Positions 8,584 through 19,300 of a stretch of DNA of 64,000 nucleotides are shown piece after piece (position 1 is the stretch's first letter; each line of letters starts with the position of its first letter). The position numbers and the translations under genes were made by a program. Source of the DNA: Oreohelix idahoensis (Eukaryota; Mollusca; Gastropoda; Stylommatophora; Oreohelicidae); the NCBI GenBank assembly GCA_024509875.1, contig JAMPIV010010573.1, positions 513,501 through 577,500 on the forward strand, given 5' to 3'. The notes under the pieces are model-generated. The model made no database searches and had not been told where the DNA came from. It was given only the letters and a program-made list of their open reading frames with translations.

Positions 8584-10956
8584 ATACTTAGTTATGAAAT
8601 CCTTAAGAAAGTACCCAAAAGAACCATAAACATAATAACTTCACTTTATAACAAAATCTGGAACTTAGGAAAGATACCAAAAGCATGGAAAGTAGCTATG
8701 ATAGTACCCATTCTAAAACCCAATAAGGAAGCCCATGAAGTAAGTTCATATAGGCCTATCTCCTTAACATCACAACTAGGTAAAATACTGGAAACTGTTG
8801 TGAATAAAAGAGTTAAATTCTACCTGGAAAAAAACCAGTTATATAGCCCAAACCAGTCAGGGTTTAGAGCAGACAGAAGTACAGTAGACCAGCTTGTAAG
8901 ATTAGAACATGATGTAAAGCTAGGGTTCAAGAGGAAAGAGAAAACAGTGGCAGTCTTTCTAGATGTAGCTAGAGCATATGATGAATGCTGGCGCGATGGA
9001 GCTCTTTACAAAATGAAAAAGATTGGCATTACTGGTAAAACCTATAGGTATCTAGAAAACTTTTTACAGGACAGGTATTTTGCTGTACAGGTGAATAATG
9101 ATAGGTCAGAAATATATGAACAACAGAATGGGATTCCTCAAGGATCAGTGATCTCTCCTTCAATTTTCACTATAGCTGTAAATGATTTAGCAGATGAATT
9201 TAATGACATAAAGAATGCAGTATCACAATTTGCAGATGACTGTGCCATTTGGCGATCTGGAAAAAACTTGGACCATGTTTACAAAAAACTTCAAAATCAA
9301 ATAGACAAAGTTTCAGAGTGGATGAAAAGTTGGGGCTTCCAAATTAATGTAAACAAAACAGTAGGTATGATTTTCAGCAAAGGAAATTTAAAAAAAAATA
9401 ACAAAATCAATATAACCATTAAAGGACAGAAAATATGTACCTCCTCAACAACAAGATTTCTGGGCATAACTTTAGATAAACAACTAAATTATAATAAACA
9501 TATAGACAATTTGGTAGAAAGCTGTAGGGGACCCCTAAATATACTAAGGATTGTAAAAGGTAATGGATGGGGGGCCAGCAATAAAATAATGCTTATGTTC
9601 TACAAGTCCTTCATCAGGGGGAAACTGGATTATGCCAGCATAGTCTATGACTCAGCTGCAGCTTCTAACAAAGCAAAACTGGACAGGATTCAAAATGCAG
9701 CCATGAGAACTATTACAGGTGCATTTATATCGACACCAGTAGAAGCTCTAGAAGTAGCTCTCGGCATACCTCCCCTTGGTCTAAGACGGAAAGAACTGAG
9801 ATTAAATTATTGGAGTAAAGTAGCACAAGAAGTGACCCACCCAGCACATAAAGCATTTGTCAAAAACCAACCAAGTGTATGGGACGTCCCCTTAAATAAA
9901 GATAGATATCCAACAGGATGGAGAACTATAGAAGACCTAATGCAGTTCAAAGAACTATCAAACACAATTGAAAATAGTAATAAATACAGAAGCAAAATAC
10001 CACCCTGGGAACTAAAATCACCAATCATAGACTACTCACTTACTGAAAAGATCAAACAAAACATAGAAGATAAGGAAGCCAAAATGATAAGTAGAAAGTT
10101 CATAGAGCAACTAACTAAACAAAGTCTGGCCGTCTACACTGATGGATCCAAGGGTGATAGTGGGCAACTAGGTGCCGGAGTTGTAATACCACAATGGGGA
10201 ATAAAAAAGAGCTACAGTATAACGGAAGGGGCATCGATTTTTACTGCAGAGATGGTAGCAATTCTTAAAAGTCTAGAAATAATCGAAGATAACCCACCAG
10301 AAGCTGTTACGATATTTACAGACTCACTATCATCACTACAAGCACTAGAACACCCAGGTAAATGTAGCCGGCCAGACATAAAGGAAGAAATTCTAGCAAT
10401 TAATACATCACTAGAGAACAGAGGATGTAGTGTGAGGCTAGTGTGGGTTCCAGCACACATAGGTATAGCTGGCAACGAGTTGGCAGACCAGAATGCCAAG
10501 AAGGGAAGAACAAGTAAAAACAATATAAAAGCAGGACTGGGAAGGTCAGAGATCAAGAGCCAAGTGAAGGAAACTATAAACGAGGAATGGAAGACAACAT
10601 GGAAGGAAAGTAGAAAAGGCAGACACGCGTTCAAACTGCTGAAAGAACCAACGAGGACATGCCAGGTCAGAGAAGAATTAAAGATACCATCGAACAAAAA
10701 ACTGTGGCGTCTCCGACTCGGTGCAGCATACTTCATGGTAGAAGAACCACACTGCCAAGAATGTCAGGAAGAGAATGACATAGACCACTACCTGATCCAC
10801 TGTAAAAAGTATGAACAACAAAGGCTTGAATTAAAAACTTACTATAGAAATCACAATATAGACTTAACAGGTGATAACAATACAAAAGAGAAAATAAAAT
10901 TGACAAATACTAATATAAATAAAAATCAGCAACTGCAAAAGACAACAGTTATTTAA
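8584..10956 (+). CDS. Reverse transcriptase-RNase H polyprotein, 5'-truncated
   Basis: An open frame of about 790 codons with no stops. It would copy element RNA into DNA and degrade the RNA strand. RT: RPISLTSQLGKILE, GFRADRSTVDQL, FLDVARAYDE, a GIPQGSVISP motif and the catalytic box FADD (about 9229-9240; the family usually has Y or F here). RNase H: YTDGSKGD (about 10136), TAEMVAIL, FTDSLSS and VPAHIGIAGNELAD. The C-terminal CQECQ...H...HC is a CCHC-like finger. RNase H places it in the I/Nimb group. The frame is open upstream to 8482, but those ~34 codons are host flank, so the real N-terminus is missing. It cannot be autonomous. Confidence 0.9.
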   Translation: MLSYEILKKVPKRTINIITSLYNKIWNLGKIPKAWKVAMIVPILKPNKEAHEVSSYRPISLTSQLGKILETVVNKRVKFYLEKNQLYSPNQSGFRADRSTVDQLVRLEHDVKLGFKRKEKTVAVFLDVARAYDECWRDGALYKMKKIGITGKTYRYLENFLQDRYFAVQVNNDRSEIYEQQNGIPQGSVISPSIFTIAVNDLADEFNDIKNAVSQFADDCAIWRSGKNLDHVYKKLQNQIDKVSEWMKSWGFQINVNKTVGMIFSKGNLKKNNKINITIKGQKICTSSTTRFLGITLDKQLNYNKHIDNLVESCRGPLNILRIVKGNGWGASNKIMLMFYKSFIRGKLDYASIVYDSAAASNKAKLDRIQNAAMRTITGAFISTPVEALEVALGIPPLGLRRKELRLNYWSKVAQEVTHPAHKAFVKNQPSVWDVPLNKDRYPTGWRTIEDLMQFKELSNTIENSNKYRSKIPPWELKSPIIDYSLTEKIKQNIEDKEAKMISRKFIEQLTKQSLAVYTDGSKGDSGQLGAGVVIPQWGIKKSYSITEGASIFTAEMVAILKSLEIIEDNPPEAVTIFTDSLSSLQALEHPGKCSRPDIKEEILAINTSLENRGCSVRLVWVPAHIGIAGNELADQNAKKGRTSKNNIKAGLGRSEIKSQVKETINEEWKTTWKESRKGRHAFKLLKEPTRTCQVREELKIPSNKKLWRLRLGAAYFMVEEPHCQECQEENDIDHYLIHCKKYEQQRLELKTYYRNHNIDLTGDNNTKEKIKLTNTNINKNQQLQKTTVI

Positions 10957-11119
10957 ATTGAATACAAAATTAGTAAAGAAAATGACACTAAATACCCCAA
11001 TTATAACCAACTTTCAGGTTGAACAGGGTAGACCAAGATGGAAAGAGAAGAGGCAACAATGATCAGAGGTTGAGTGCCCGATCTCCACCCATCATTTCAT
11101 CAAAACAACAACAACAACA
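8584..11119 (+). mobile_element. 5'-truncated non-LTR element (RNase H-bearing, I/Nimb-like)
   Basis: A 2,536-bp insertion flanked by the perfect 10-bp duplication atgtctagat (8574-8583 and 11120-11129). It ends in a short (ACA)n tail (about 11104-11119). It carries RT and RNase H but lacks ORF1 and endonuclease, consistent with 5' truncation during target-primed reverse transcription. The 3' UTR includes gttgaacagggta, also found in a tiny insertion at 29414-29489. Confidence 0.9.
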
Positions 11120-11180
11120 ATGTCTAGATCGAAGCGGGCGGTGCTTGCCAAAGATGAACTAAAAAAAGAATGCCATTTAA
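11120..11180 (+). repeat. Dispersed ~90-bp repeat, copy B right half
   Basis: Continues copy B after the retrotransposon: gaagcgggcggtgcttgcca followed by an A-rich end, corresponding to the aacggagc..tcgccaaagcgag part of copy A. Confidence 0.5.
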
Positions 11181-11319
11181 ACAAAATCATCAACATTAAG
11201 TACAATATCGGCTATTCTCTCTACCACTTTCTTTTCACTGAGTTATCTTTAAACTTTTTTATTGGCTCTTTTCCGTTTGCTGATTGTTCTTTTCTCCCGG
11301 TGTCTGACGGTCTGACTCT

Positions 11320-11570
11320 TTTTTTGTATCTGTCGTGTGTCTCTCTGTGTCCGCCTGTCTTTCTCTCTCTCCCTGTGTCCGTCTATCTCTCTCACCCCGT
11401 GCCCGTCTGTCTCTCGCTGTCTACCTCTCTCCGTCTATCGTTCTGCGTGTGACTGTCTCTCGCTCTCCGTCTGTCTCTCTACCTATCCACGCTTCTCTCT
11501 GTACCTTTCTGTCACTGTGTATGTCTCTGAATGTCTCTCTATCTGTGTGTCTCTCTCAATGTTGTCTTTT
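11320..11570 (+). repeat. CT/GT-rich low-complexity tract
   Basis: About 250 bp of tctct, ctgtc and ccgtctgt motifs. Open frames on the plus strand here reflect base composition, not coding. Confidence 0.8.
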
Positions 11571-11644
11571 ATTATTTGAGAATTAAACTTCTGTTGCGTT
11601 TAGGGGTCTCTCAGGTTCCTCATTAATCTGTTTAGATGTCCGTG

Positions 11645-11775
11645 GTATTCTTAATATTAAATTAATATGAAACAAATATAAAGGTATGTTATCAGGCACT
11701 CGTAGGAAATAAAGAAGTAGAACACTAGACAACAGAAAAACAACAGACATGAGTGGCTTACCAAGGATCCTTATG
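11645..11775 (-). mobile_element. SINE candidate, copy 2 (tRNA-like head truncated)
   Basis: From 11652 to about 11760 it is nearly identical to the body at 7460-7565. The match breaks inside the B-box region (only ccaaggatcc remains), so the tRNA-like head is missing. Confidence 0.6.
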
Positions 11776-12065
11776 CGCATTCTTAATATTCCTGAGTAGA
11801 ACAATATCTGTGTGACCTCCAAGGATTTTCTTGCTTGTTCACCGAGTCTGGGCTATTCTACGATTCACTTCTGAGATGCACATTCCATCTGATATTATTA
11901 ACGTACCCAGGTAGGGAACCTGGTGACTAGGTTCAAAACTATCTATTTGCTGCGATGGTGCGTTTTGGTGGTGTCCGTTTCTTCGAAATCTCATTTCCTG
12001 TCATTTTCCTCCCACTTTTGCTATGTACAGCTCATTTAGCGCCTATATATATATATATATATATA

Positions 12066-12088
12066 CAGTAGAACTCCATTTATCCGAA
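12066..12088 (+). repeat. Left terminal inverted repeat of Tigger-like element
   Basis: Perfect 23-bp inverse of 27326-27348, preceded by a short (TA)n. Two ttcggataat copies follow within 60 bp. Confidence 0.85.
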
Positions 12089-14314
12089 TCCCATGGGACC
12101 GAGCATCGTTCGGATAATCAAATGTTCGGATAATTGGATTACATAATGTATCGAGTACATGTACACATATTTCTAAAAATAATTAACCATCACAAGGAAA
12201 ATACACTATAAAACATATTTACTTGTACTGTAATAATAATACCCACACTGTATTAGATTACTGTATCACCAAAATCTGTCATTACACTGCAGTGCATGTA
12301 CTACTTGTATTAATTTTTTTTTTTTTAACAAAGAGAAATGTTTTCAAAATAACATTACAAACGATTCAAAACCAGTGTCGTGTGAAATTCTAATCCATAT
12401 ATATAAATTAAAAAGTAAATGTAAAGCCTAACAAATAACTTCAATAAAAGGAAAGAAGAATGGTAAAGAACAGTGCTGTCACAATGACTGTACTCGAAAT
12501 CCCCGTTGTTTTCTACTTCGTCTGCAAATTGTAACGTTTCACGTTGATAGTAAAAGCCTACTGCATCACTACACGCTTTCTTCAATAAAACGTGTACGGC
12601 ATTTCTAAGAAAACCTTGAGCTAGGCACCCTGCGTAATGACCTAAATTAATACTTCCATTAACTTCATTTTATACACGGCGTGATGAAAAGACAGATGAA
12701 CTTAGGATAGAGAGAAGGGAGGGCTGAAAGCAGGAACGCATGCAACACTAAACACGCGTCTCGCGATATACAATTAATGCCACCCTCCCCAAGCGAAAGG
12801 CCAGAAGCAATACTTTTTTTCAGATCGACAGTGATAAAAAAACACTACCCATACTAGAGTTAGGTTTTAAAAACCTGAAAAACGCTTATTAGGAAACATG
12901 ACATTATACTGGTTTACGTTTGAAAGCATGACAGTACCCAGACACCACATCGATCGAAGTGAACGGGAGGTAGAAGAAAATACATATTTTGAACGCAGCC
13001 ACTTAGCTCCCTTAAATTTGTATATTTGGGTTCCTTAGGACTTGCTGACAAATAATATGTTAAGTGTTACGCAAATAGTCTAGGAATTACCAAATTATAG
13101 CCAAAAGAAATAGTGAGGGTGTCAGACAACACCAAAATCAGAATCGCTCAGTGGCAGATTTTGACACCACCATTGTACTGGAAATAGGTCCCCATGTTAA
13201 ATCCTATTTGATTGGAGCGCAGTAAATGTAAGGCTAAACACGATTAGTCGGGCTACAAATACTATCTTTTGTTGTTAGGGGAGACGGAAGGAAGGGTACT
13301 TTTTTTTTCAAACGCTTGTGTAAACATGGCTCGATTGGTTAGACCCGCCAATATAGGCAATTAGGAGCGTCAGTTCAGTACCACATTTTCAAATAAACTT
13401 TCTAAAGAACCAGTGCGTTGAGCGCCAGTGCATATTTTTCTAAATAAAAGCCTGGGACATCGGCAGATCGAAATTGTGCTATATTCATTGCCAGTCAACG
13501 TAACTGTGTATTATTTCCATGAATTGTGGTAAGCTTGATATATTCAATATCTTTTTAATGAAAATTGAATGTAAATTGATAATTTATGTCTATATATGTG
13601 TGTGGTTCAGTAGCGAACATGAGGCAAAGCCTATATAGTGCTCCAACCTGAACAGAAGGTGTCGGAGAAAAGTAAAACTGCATGGAATAGCCAAACAGTA
13701 CACTGACACCTATCTTATTGAATAGAAAGAACTAATGCTGGAATTGCAGAGGCGTAGTGACCATTAGGGAGGAGTATACTGGTGTAAATTGTCTCAGATG
13801 AAGCTGACAGTTGGCCTACCGCTCTGAACTCAGTGTTTGTTATGTATTGTGTTCAGTCTGGAAATAGATTATAAATTAGTTATGAAGTAGGAGGTACAAC
13901 CTTCTTGTTTCAGGGACTGTGGTCCTAAAGTTATTGAGCAGCACCTGGTCTGAGCTTTGCTGAATCTGGAGGCTGACAGCATACTCCTGGGTCCAGATAG
14001 CGACTAGTGAGGTGTCTCCAGAACACAGGGGAGCAATCGAGCAGAGGAGTCTTTTCCTGCCGCCATCACGAAAGTTAAGCCTCTGTGGCCAGAGGAGCTC
14101 AACATTATGTGTCCCCCTCAAAACTTGACATTATAGTAAAACTGAGGGTCAATACATTGTTTAAATTGATAGGAACGGTGAAGATTCCCCATACTATTTC
14201 CAAGATAAACAAACACTTGAAGTCATGATGACAAACTTCACAGCTGATCTCAGTCAGTACATTAAGTCCCCTATAAATATTTATAACATCCCACTTTACC
14301 ACAACCAGGCACAA
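12089..14314. other. Left arm of Tigger-like element, non-coding
   Basis: About 2.2 kb between the left TIR and the LTR-element target site. No coding recognised. It is long for an untranslated Tigger arm, so it may hide further old insertions. Confidence 0.4.
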
Positions 14315-14319
14315 CTTAC

Positions 14320-15861
14320 TGATAAGATCTTTCTTTGGGAGACAGACGTCATCATCAGTTGATAAACTTTTTTAATACAAGACCCTTGCCCTGAGCAAGA
14401 GACATGCTGAAAAATCTGAAGCTCACTCGAACATCACCAGAGTTAAATACTGTGTTGTTGTGTTGCTCGTGGTTTGAGTATGGAATGTCAACTTGACCTA
14501 CGCAGTGGTGTGTAGACATAGATTGAGTGTGTAATATGTGAATGATAGGAAGAGTTCGTGGTGTTGACAAATGTTCTTTTCTCACACTCATGTATGGCTG
14601 GAAGTCATCGACACCAACGACTGTGTACCTTTACTACAGTTTAATTGGACGTACACACTCGACAGCACAGATAGTGACAAATCACAGGTTGGCATAATAC
14701 ATCATGGTACAGTGGATAAATGGTCTTGCAATGTTACATGGGCACTCATGTAGAATAATAGTATAATGGACTGTCAATAGCCAAGCACTCAGTATTGCCC
14801 ATATATATATATCATCTGAGTTTACTGACAAAGCACGTCAGATTATAAACAATATCCAAGATGACTTCTAGACCTAATCTCGTCTAGTGAAGATTCCTTA
14901 ACATAATGTCCAGCACAGATTTTTCCATATAATCAAATTGAACCGCTAGCAATGGGTTCTCATGTGTAGCAGTGATCTCTGGACTAATCAAGCGATAATA
15001 CGGGCATCCCTTTTCTCTTCTTGAAAGTCACTAAATGTTTTTTACAAGATGGCTTCTCTCGTGAGCTGTCACTCACGTTTGGATACAGATAATGAATCTG
15101 TCTTAAAGTTAGTCATTCATTAAATGTTTCATTGCTCTGTAGATTCTACCATGATACAATTGACTGCATTCTACAGGATATAGTGCTGCTAGGAATCAGA
15201 GTCGTTTTCCATCTAGTTAAATGCATCCTCTCAGATGTACAAGTCATACCTATCGAAAAACGGTGGCTTCGTACGAGAGTTCAAAAGAGTATCTTTTATT
15301 ACCTGCGTATCAGAAATATGATTCTGCCATTCCTTGGCAATAAGAATAAACACTGGGGTAAAGCATACACGATAGGTCTAGACGACTATCACCTTCCCCA
15401 TAAATATAGAGATCACTTTTTCCCGGCGACAAGCCGACATAGCAAAACACAGCCCCCATGATCAGGGCAAGGCCAAAACACACCTCTCTAGAGACACATC
15501 CGCCGAACAGCCTTTGACCTCTCTAGAGACAAAAGAACATATAGTTCGACTTAGATATGTAAAGATATACAGATATAAGACAGACTCGTCCTACTCAGCC
15601 AAACAATACACATAAATTCAGGCCATAGATATTCTGAAGCAAGAACAATCTATTACTACCCAAACAAAGAATAAATCGCAGTAAAACTGGATTCATCCGC
15701 GGAGTTCGATCGAAAGAGACGGCACAACTTTCAAGGGAAGTAACTCAATAATGACTTTCCCTTAAGCACTAAAAAATATCTATTTTGTTTACAAAATATT
15801 TGCGAACATAACAAGTATACCAATGTATAATATTGTAAGATATCAAAGACTGCACGTAACA
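14320..15861 (-). repeat. 3' LTR of the Gmr1-like element
   Basis: A 1,542-bp LTR, TGATAAG...GCACGTAACA on the plus strand. From about 14625 to 15861 it is almost identical to 23185-24425. The left few hundred bases differ from the partner through indels. The short open frame inside (15132-15461) is repeated in the partner and is probably not coding. Confidence 0.85.
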
Positions 15862-16343
15862 GTCTTACCACACCTCCCGGGAAAAAAAAATGGAACTTTT
15901 TTTTTTTTTTGAAATACATCTAGGAGCAACGTACAATAGGCTCACAACGCATGAATAATGCGTAGATGAAAATATCAGGAATAAATATAACGCCTAATAT
16001 GAGGCTAAGTCGACATATGGAGCGACTGGTGAGAATGTGTCTCATAAACTGAGAGAAATTATTTCTCTACAAGTATATTTTTCCAGGAAGGTGTCATCAA
16101 AGTATAATACAATTCTGGCAATTACACGATGCCTAAAAAATTCATACCATAGTTTCGTATTAGATATCTTACATTTATGATTTATGAAGAAAAATCATCA
16201 AAGCACAGCGGTGAATAAACATCAATGAACCGCTATGTAGTGATACAATCATTATATTATTAAATTACAAATGTGTATCTATTATGATATAGAAAAGGAA
16301 CTACTATAGAACTAGACATATCAAGAATTCTAAGCCCTAATAG
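15862..16343 (-). other. 3' untranslated region between RNase H and 3' LTR
   Basis: No envelope-like or other frame follows RNase H. A purine-rich stretch next to the LTR (minus strand CCCGGGAGGTGTGG, near 15866-15880) is a possible polypurine tract. Confidence 0.4.
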
Positions 16344-19300
16344 TTATGTGGAATCATGTGGGCATCTTGACAGAATGTCTGCCATCACATTATCTGATCC
16401 ACGAATAGCTCGCACAGAGAAATGAAAAGGTTGAAGAGCAATTGCATATCGAGTAGACCTCGAGCTCTTCAAATTCTTACTCTGTATAGCAGTAAGAGCT
16501 TTTTGGTCGGTTTCTACTATGAAATGTGCGCCTAGAAGGAATCTCTGTAGTTTGAGGATCGACCAAACCATAGCTAATAGCTCACGGTCTAAAACCGAAT
16601 AATTCCTTTCTGCCGCATTAAGTTTTCTGGAAATATACATTACAGGATGCAGAGTTCCAGAGTACTCTTGCATTAGTGCCGCTCCAATCCCAGTGGATGA
16701 AGCGTCACTACGAAGAACGAATGTCTTATCTTTAGTAGGTAGCACTAAAATAGGTGGTGTTGAAAACAATGTTTTAATCTTATCCAGAGAGCATTGGCAT
16801 TCCTGAGACCAGTGGACCATATTAGGCGAACCTTTCTTTAGAAGTGTCGAAAGAGGTGCCATGATAGAGGATAGATTCTGAATGAATCTGCCATAAAAAT
16901 TGAATAAGACCTAACAGACTTCTCACCTGTTTTTTAGTCTTAGGGATCGAGATGTTAAGTATCTTACTAGTATTATGGTCCTCTGTCTTTAGGAAACCAT
17001 GACCAACTCGGTGGCCTAGGAAAGAAATTTCGCTAAAACCAATATAGGCTTTAGAGGGTTTCGCTGTCAGGTTGTGCTCGCGCAAAGTAGACAGCAATTC
17101 ATCTAACCCTGAATAGTGATCTTCCCAAGTATCGCTGAAAAGACAGATGTCGTCTAGATATGCAATGACATCTGACCGATAAGATAGGATTCGGCGCATC
17201 ATGCGCACGAATGTAGCTGGTGCGTTCATAAGACCGAAAGGCATAAAATTCCATTGGAACAAACCTCTAGGTGTTGAAAAAGCCGTGAGAGGTTTGGCGC
17301 GTTCAGATAAAGGAACTTGCCAATATCCTTTAGACAAATCAAGTTTAGTGAAAAAATGAGATTTGGAGAGTCGAGTAAGTAGCTCTTCCAGTAAAGGCAT
17401 AGGTTCGGCATCGAACTTCGTTACTTGATTCAATTTTCGATAGTCAACGCAAAGACGTATGTTATTGTCTTTTTTACGAACAATAACCATCGGCGAAGAA
17501 TATGCAGAGGTGGATGGTTCGATTATTTTCAAATCTATCATCTCATCCAACTCTTTCTCAACCTGTGCTTGGAAATGTATAGGTATAGGATAAGGTCTAA
17601 CCCTAATAGGAGTATGGTCAGTTAGAACAATGTCATGTTCAATGACATGCGTTTGTCCAGGGATGTCAGTGAGTACATCCTGAAATGTTTGCAACATAGT
17701 TGAAACTTGTCGCTGTTCTCCTAGAGACAAATCAGGAGAGACAGTAACGTTCTTCCATGATTCACTAGAATGGAGTGGGATCATTGGAAGAGGAAGATTT
17801 ACATCTGAAAAACTTGTTTCCTCATCCTGTATCACGGACAGTGATGAGTAATGACCATGTTGTACTGGAGAATTGTCCGTTGCTTGGAAAATGGGTTGCA
17901 AATAATCCGGACGTTCATGGAATTCAGTAAGCATATTGATGTGGAAGGTTTTATGCTTCCCATCAATGTTGACAATATAGTCGACATCGGAAATTTTCGA
18001 TATTATATCGTACGGACCTTTCCAAGAAATAAGTAGTCTGTTTTCCCTACAAGGTAGTAATACAAATGCTTTGTCACCAGGACAAAGTTGTCGTAAGCAT
18101 CTCTTCTTATTGGCAAATTGCCTTGCCTTCTGTTTCGCAAATTCAGAAGAAGAAGTTGCTAATTTGCATGCTTCGATAATCTTTTGTCTCAACGCGATGA
18201 CATATTCGTAGGATGACTTTGTGTCATCGTCAATATTGTCAGCTGTTATGAGATCATGAAGCAGCGACATAGGGCCACGCGGACGCGCGCCAAAGACGAG
18301 TTCAAAGGGAGAAAATCCTGTATGTTCATTGGGTACCTCTCTGTAAGCGAAGAGGGCCGCAGGTAAAACTCTGTCCCAGTCTTGAGGATGATCCTCAGTT
18401 ATCTTCCCTAGTAAGTTTTTAAGTGTTCTATTAAGGCGTTCGACCATACCATTAGACATTTGATGGTAGATACTACTTAAAGATCTATCTATCTGCAGAG
18501 TAGACATTACTTGAGACATGGTATCTGATATTAGTTGGGTGCCATGGTCTGACAATATCTCTCCGGGGAACCCCAGACGAGAAAATATAAGCCAAAGAGC
18601 ATCTGCAATATCAGCAGTAGTAATGCTCTTCAGAGGAATAGCCTCTGGCCAACGTGTGCACATATCAACACACGTCAAGATAAACTGATGTCCTCTGGCA
18701 GACTTGATCTTAAATGGACCAATAATGTCTATGGCCATTTTTTGAAACGGCCGAATAGGAATGTCCGCCGCCTGAATGGGTGCAGCATGCCGTGGACCTT
18801 TGGATTTAACTTCCTGACATACTTTACAAGATCGACAATAAATCCGTATGTCCTTGTTTACCAATGGCCAAAAGAAAGCCGCAAGGACTCTTGACTTAGT
18901 ACGGGAAAAACCCATGTGTCCAGCACACTGAGAGTCGTGAGCGTGCTGCAAAATTTTAACTCTCAAATTCTTGGGAACCAGGATTTGAGAATGACTTGAC
19001 GTAATGGAGTCTTGAACCATACGTACAAGTACGCCATTCTTCTTTGTAATCCACGATTTACGACTTGTGTCTTTATTCGGATCACCTTTAGTTGCAAGAA
19101 TGAAGAATTTCTTCAGAGTGGGATCATCTTCTTGCTGTTTTATAAACGAGTCACGAGAAATTACCAAGGGATCACCTTGGTTATGCACTTCATTATCTTC
19201 AGTAGATGAAGTTTGAGGCATATTAAGAGCCTGCGCTCTAGTGACTACAGCGTTAGCAATCTGCATGTTTTGCCTTTCCCACGCGGAAATTTGTTGCGGA

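Noticed and set aside
10212..10736. 174-codon minus-strand frame
   Set aside because: Antisense shadow of the RNase H part of the non-LTR element, with no independent evidence.
15132..15461. 109-codon open frame repeated at 23696-24025
   Set aside because: It lies inside two LTRs of one element, so its repetition follows from LTR identity. The solo LTR at 4229 does not keep it and no domain is visible.
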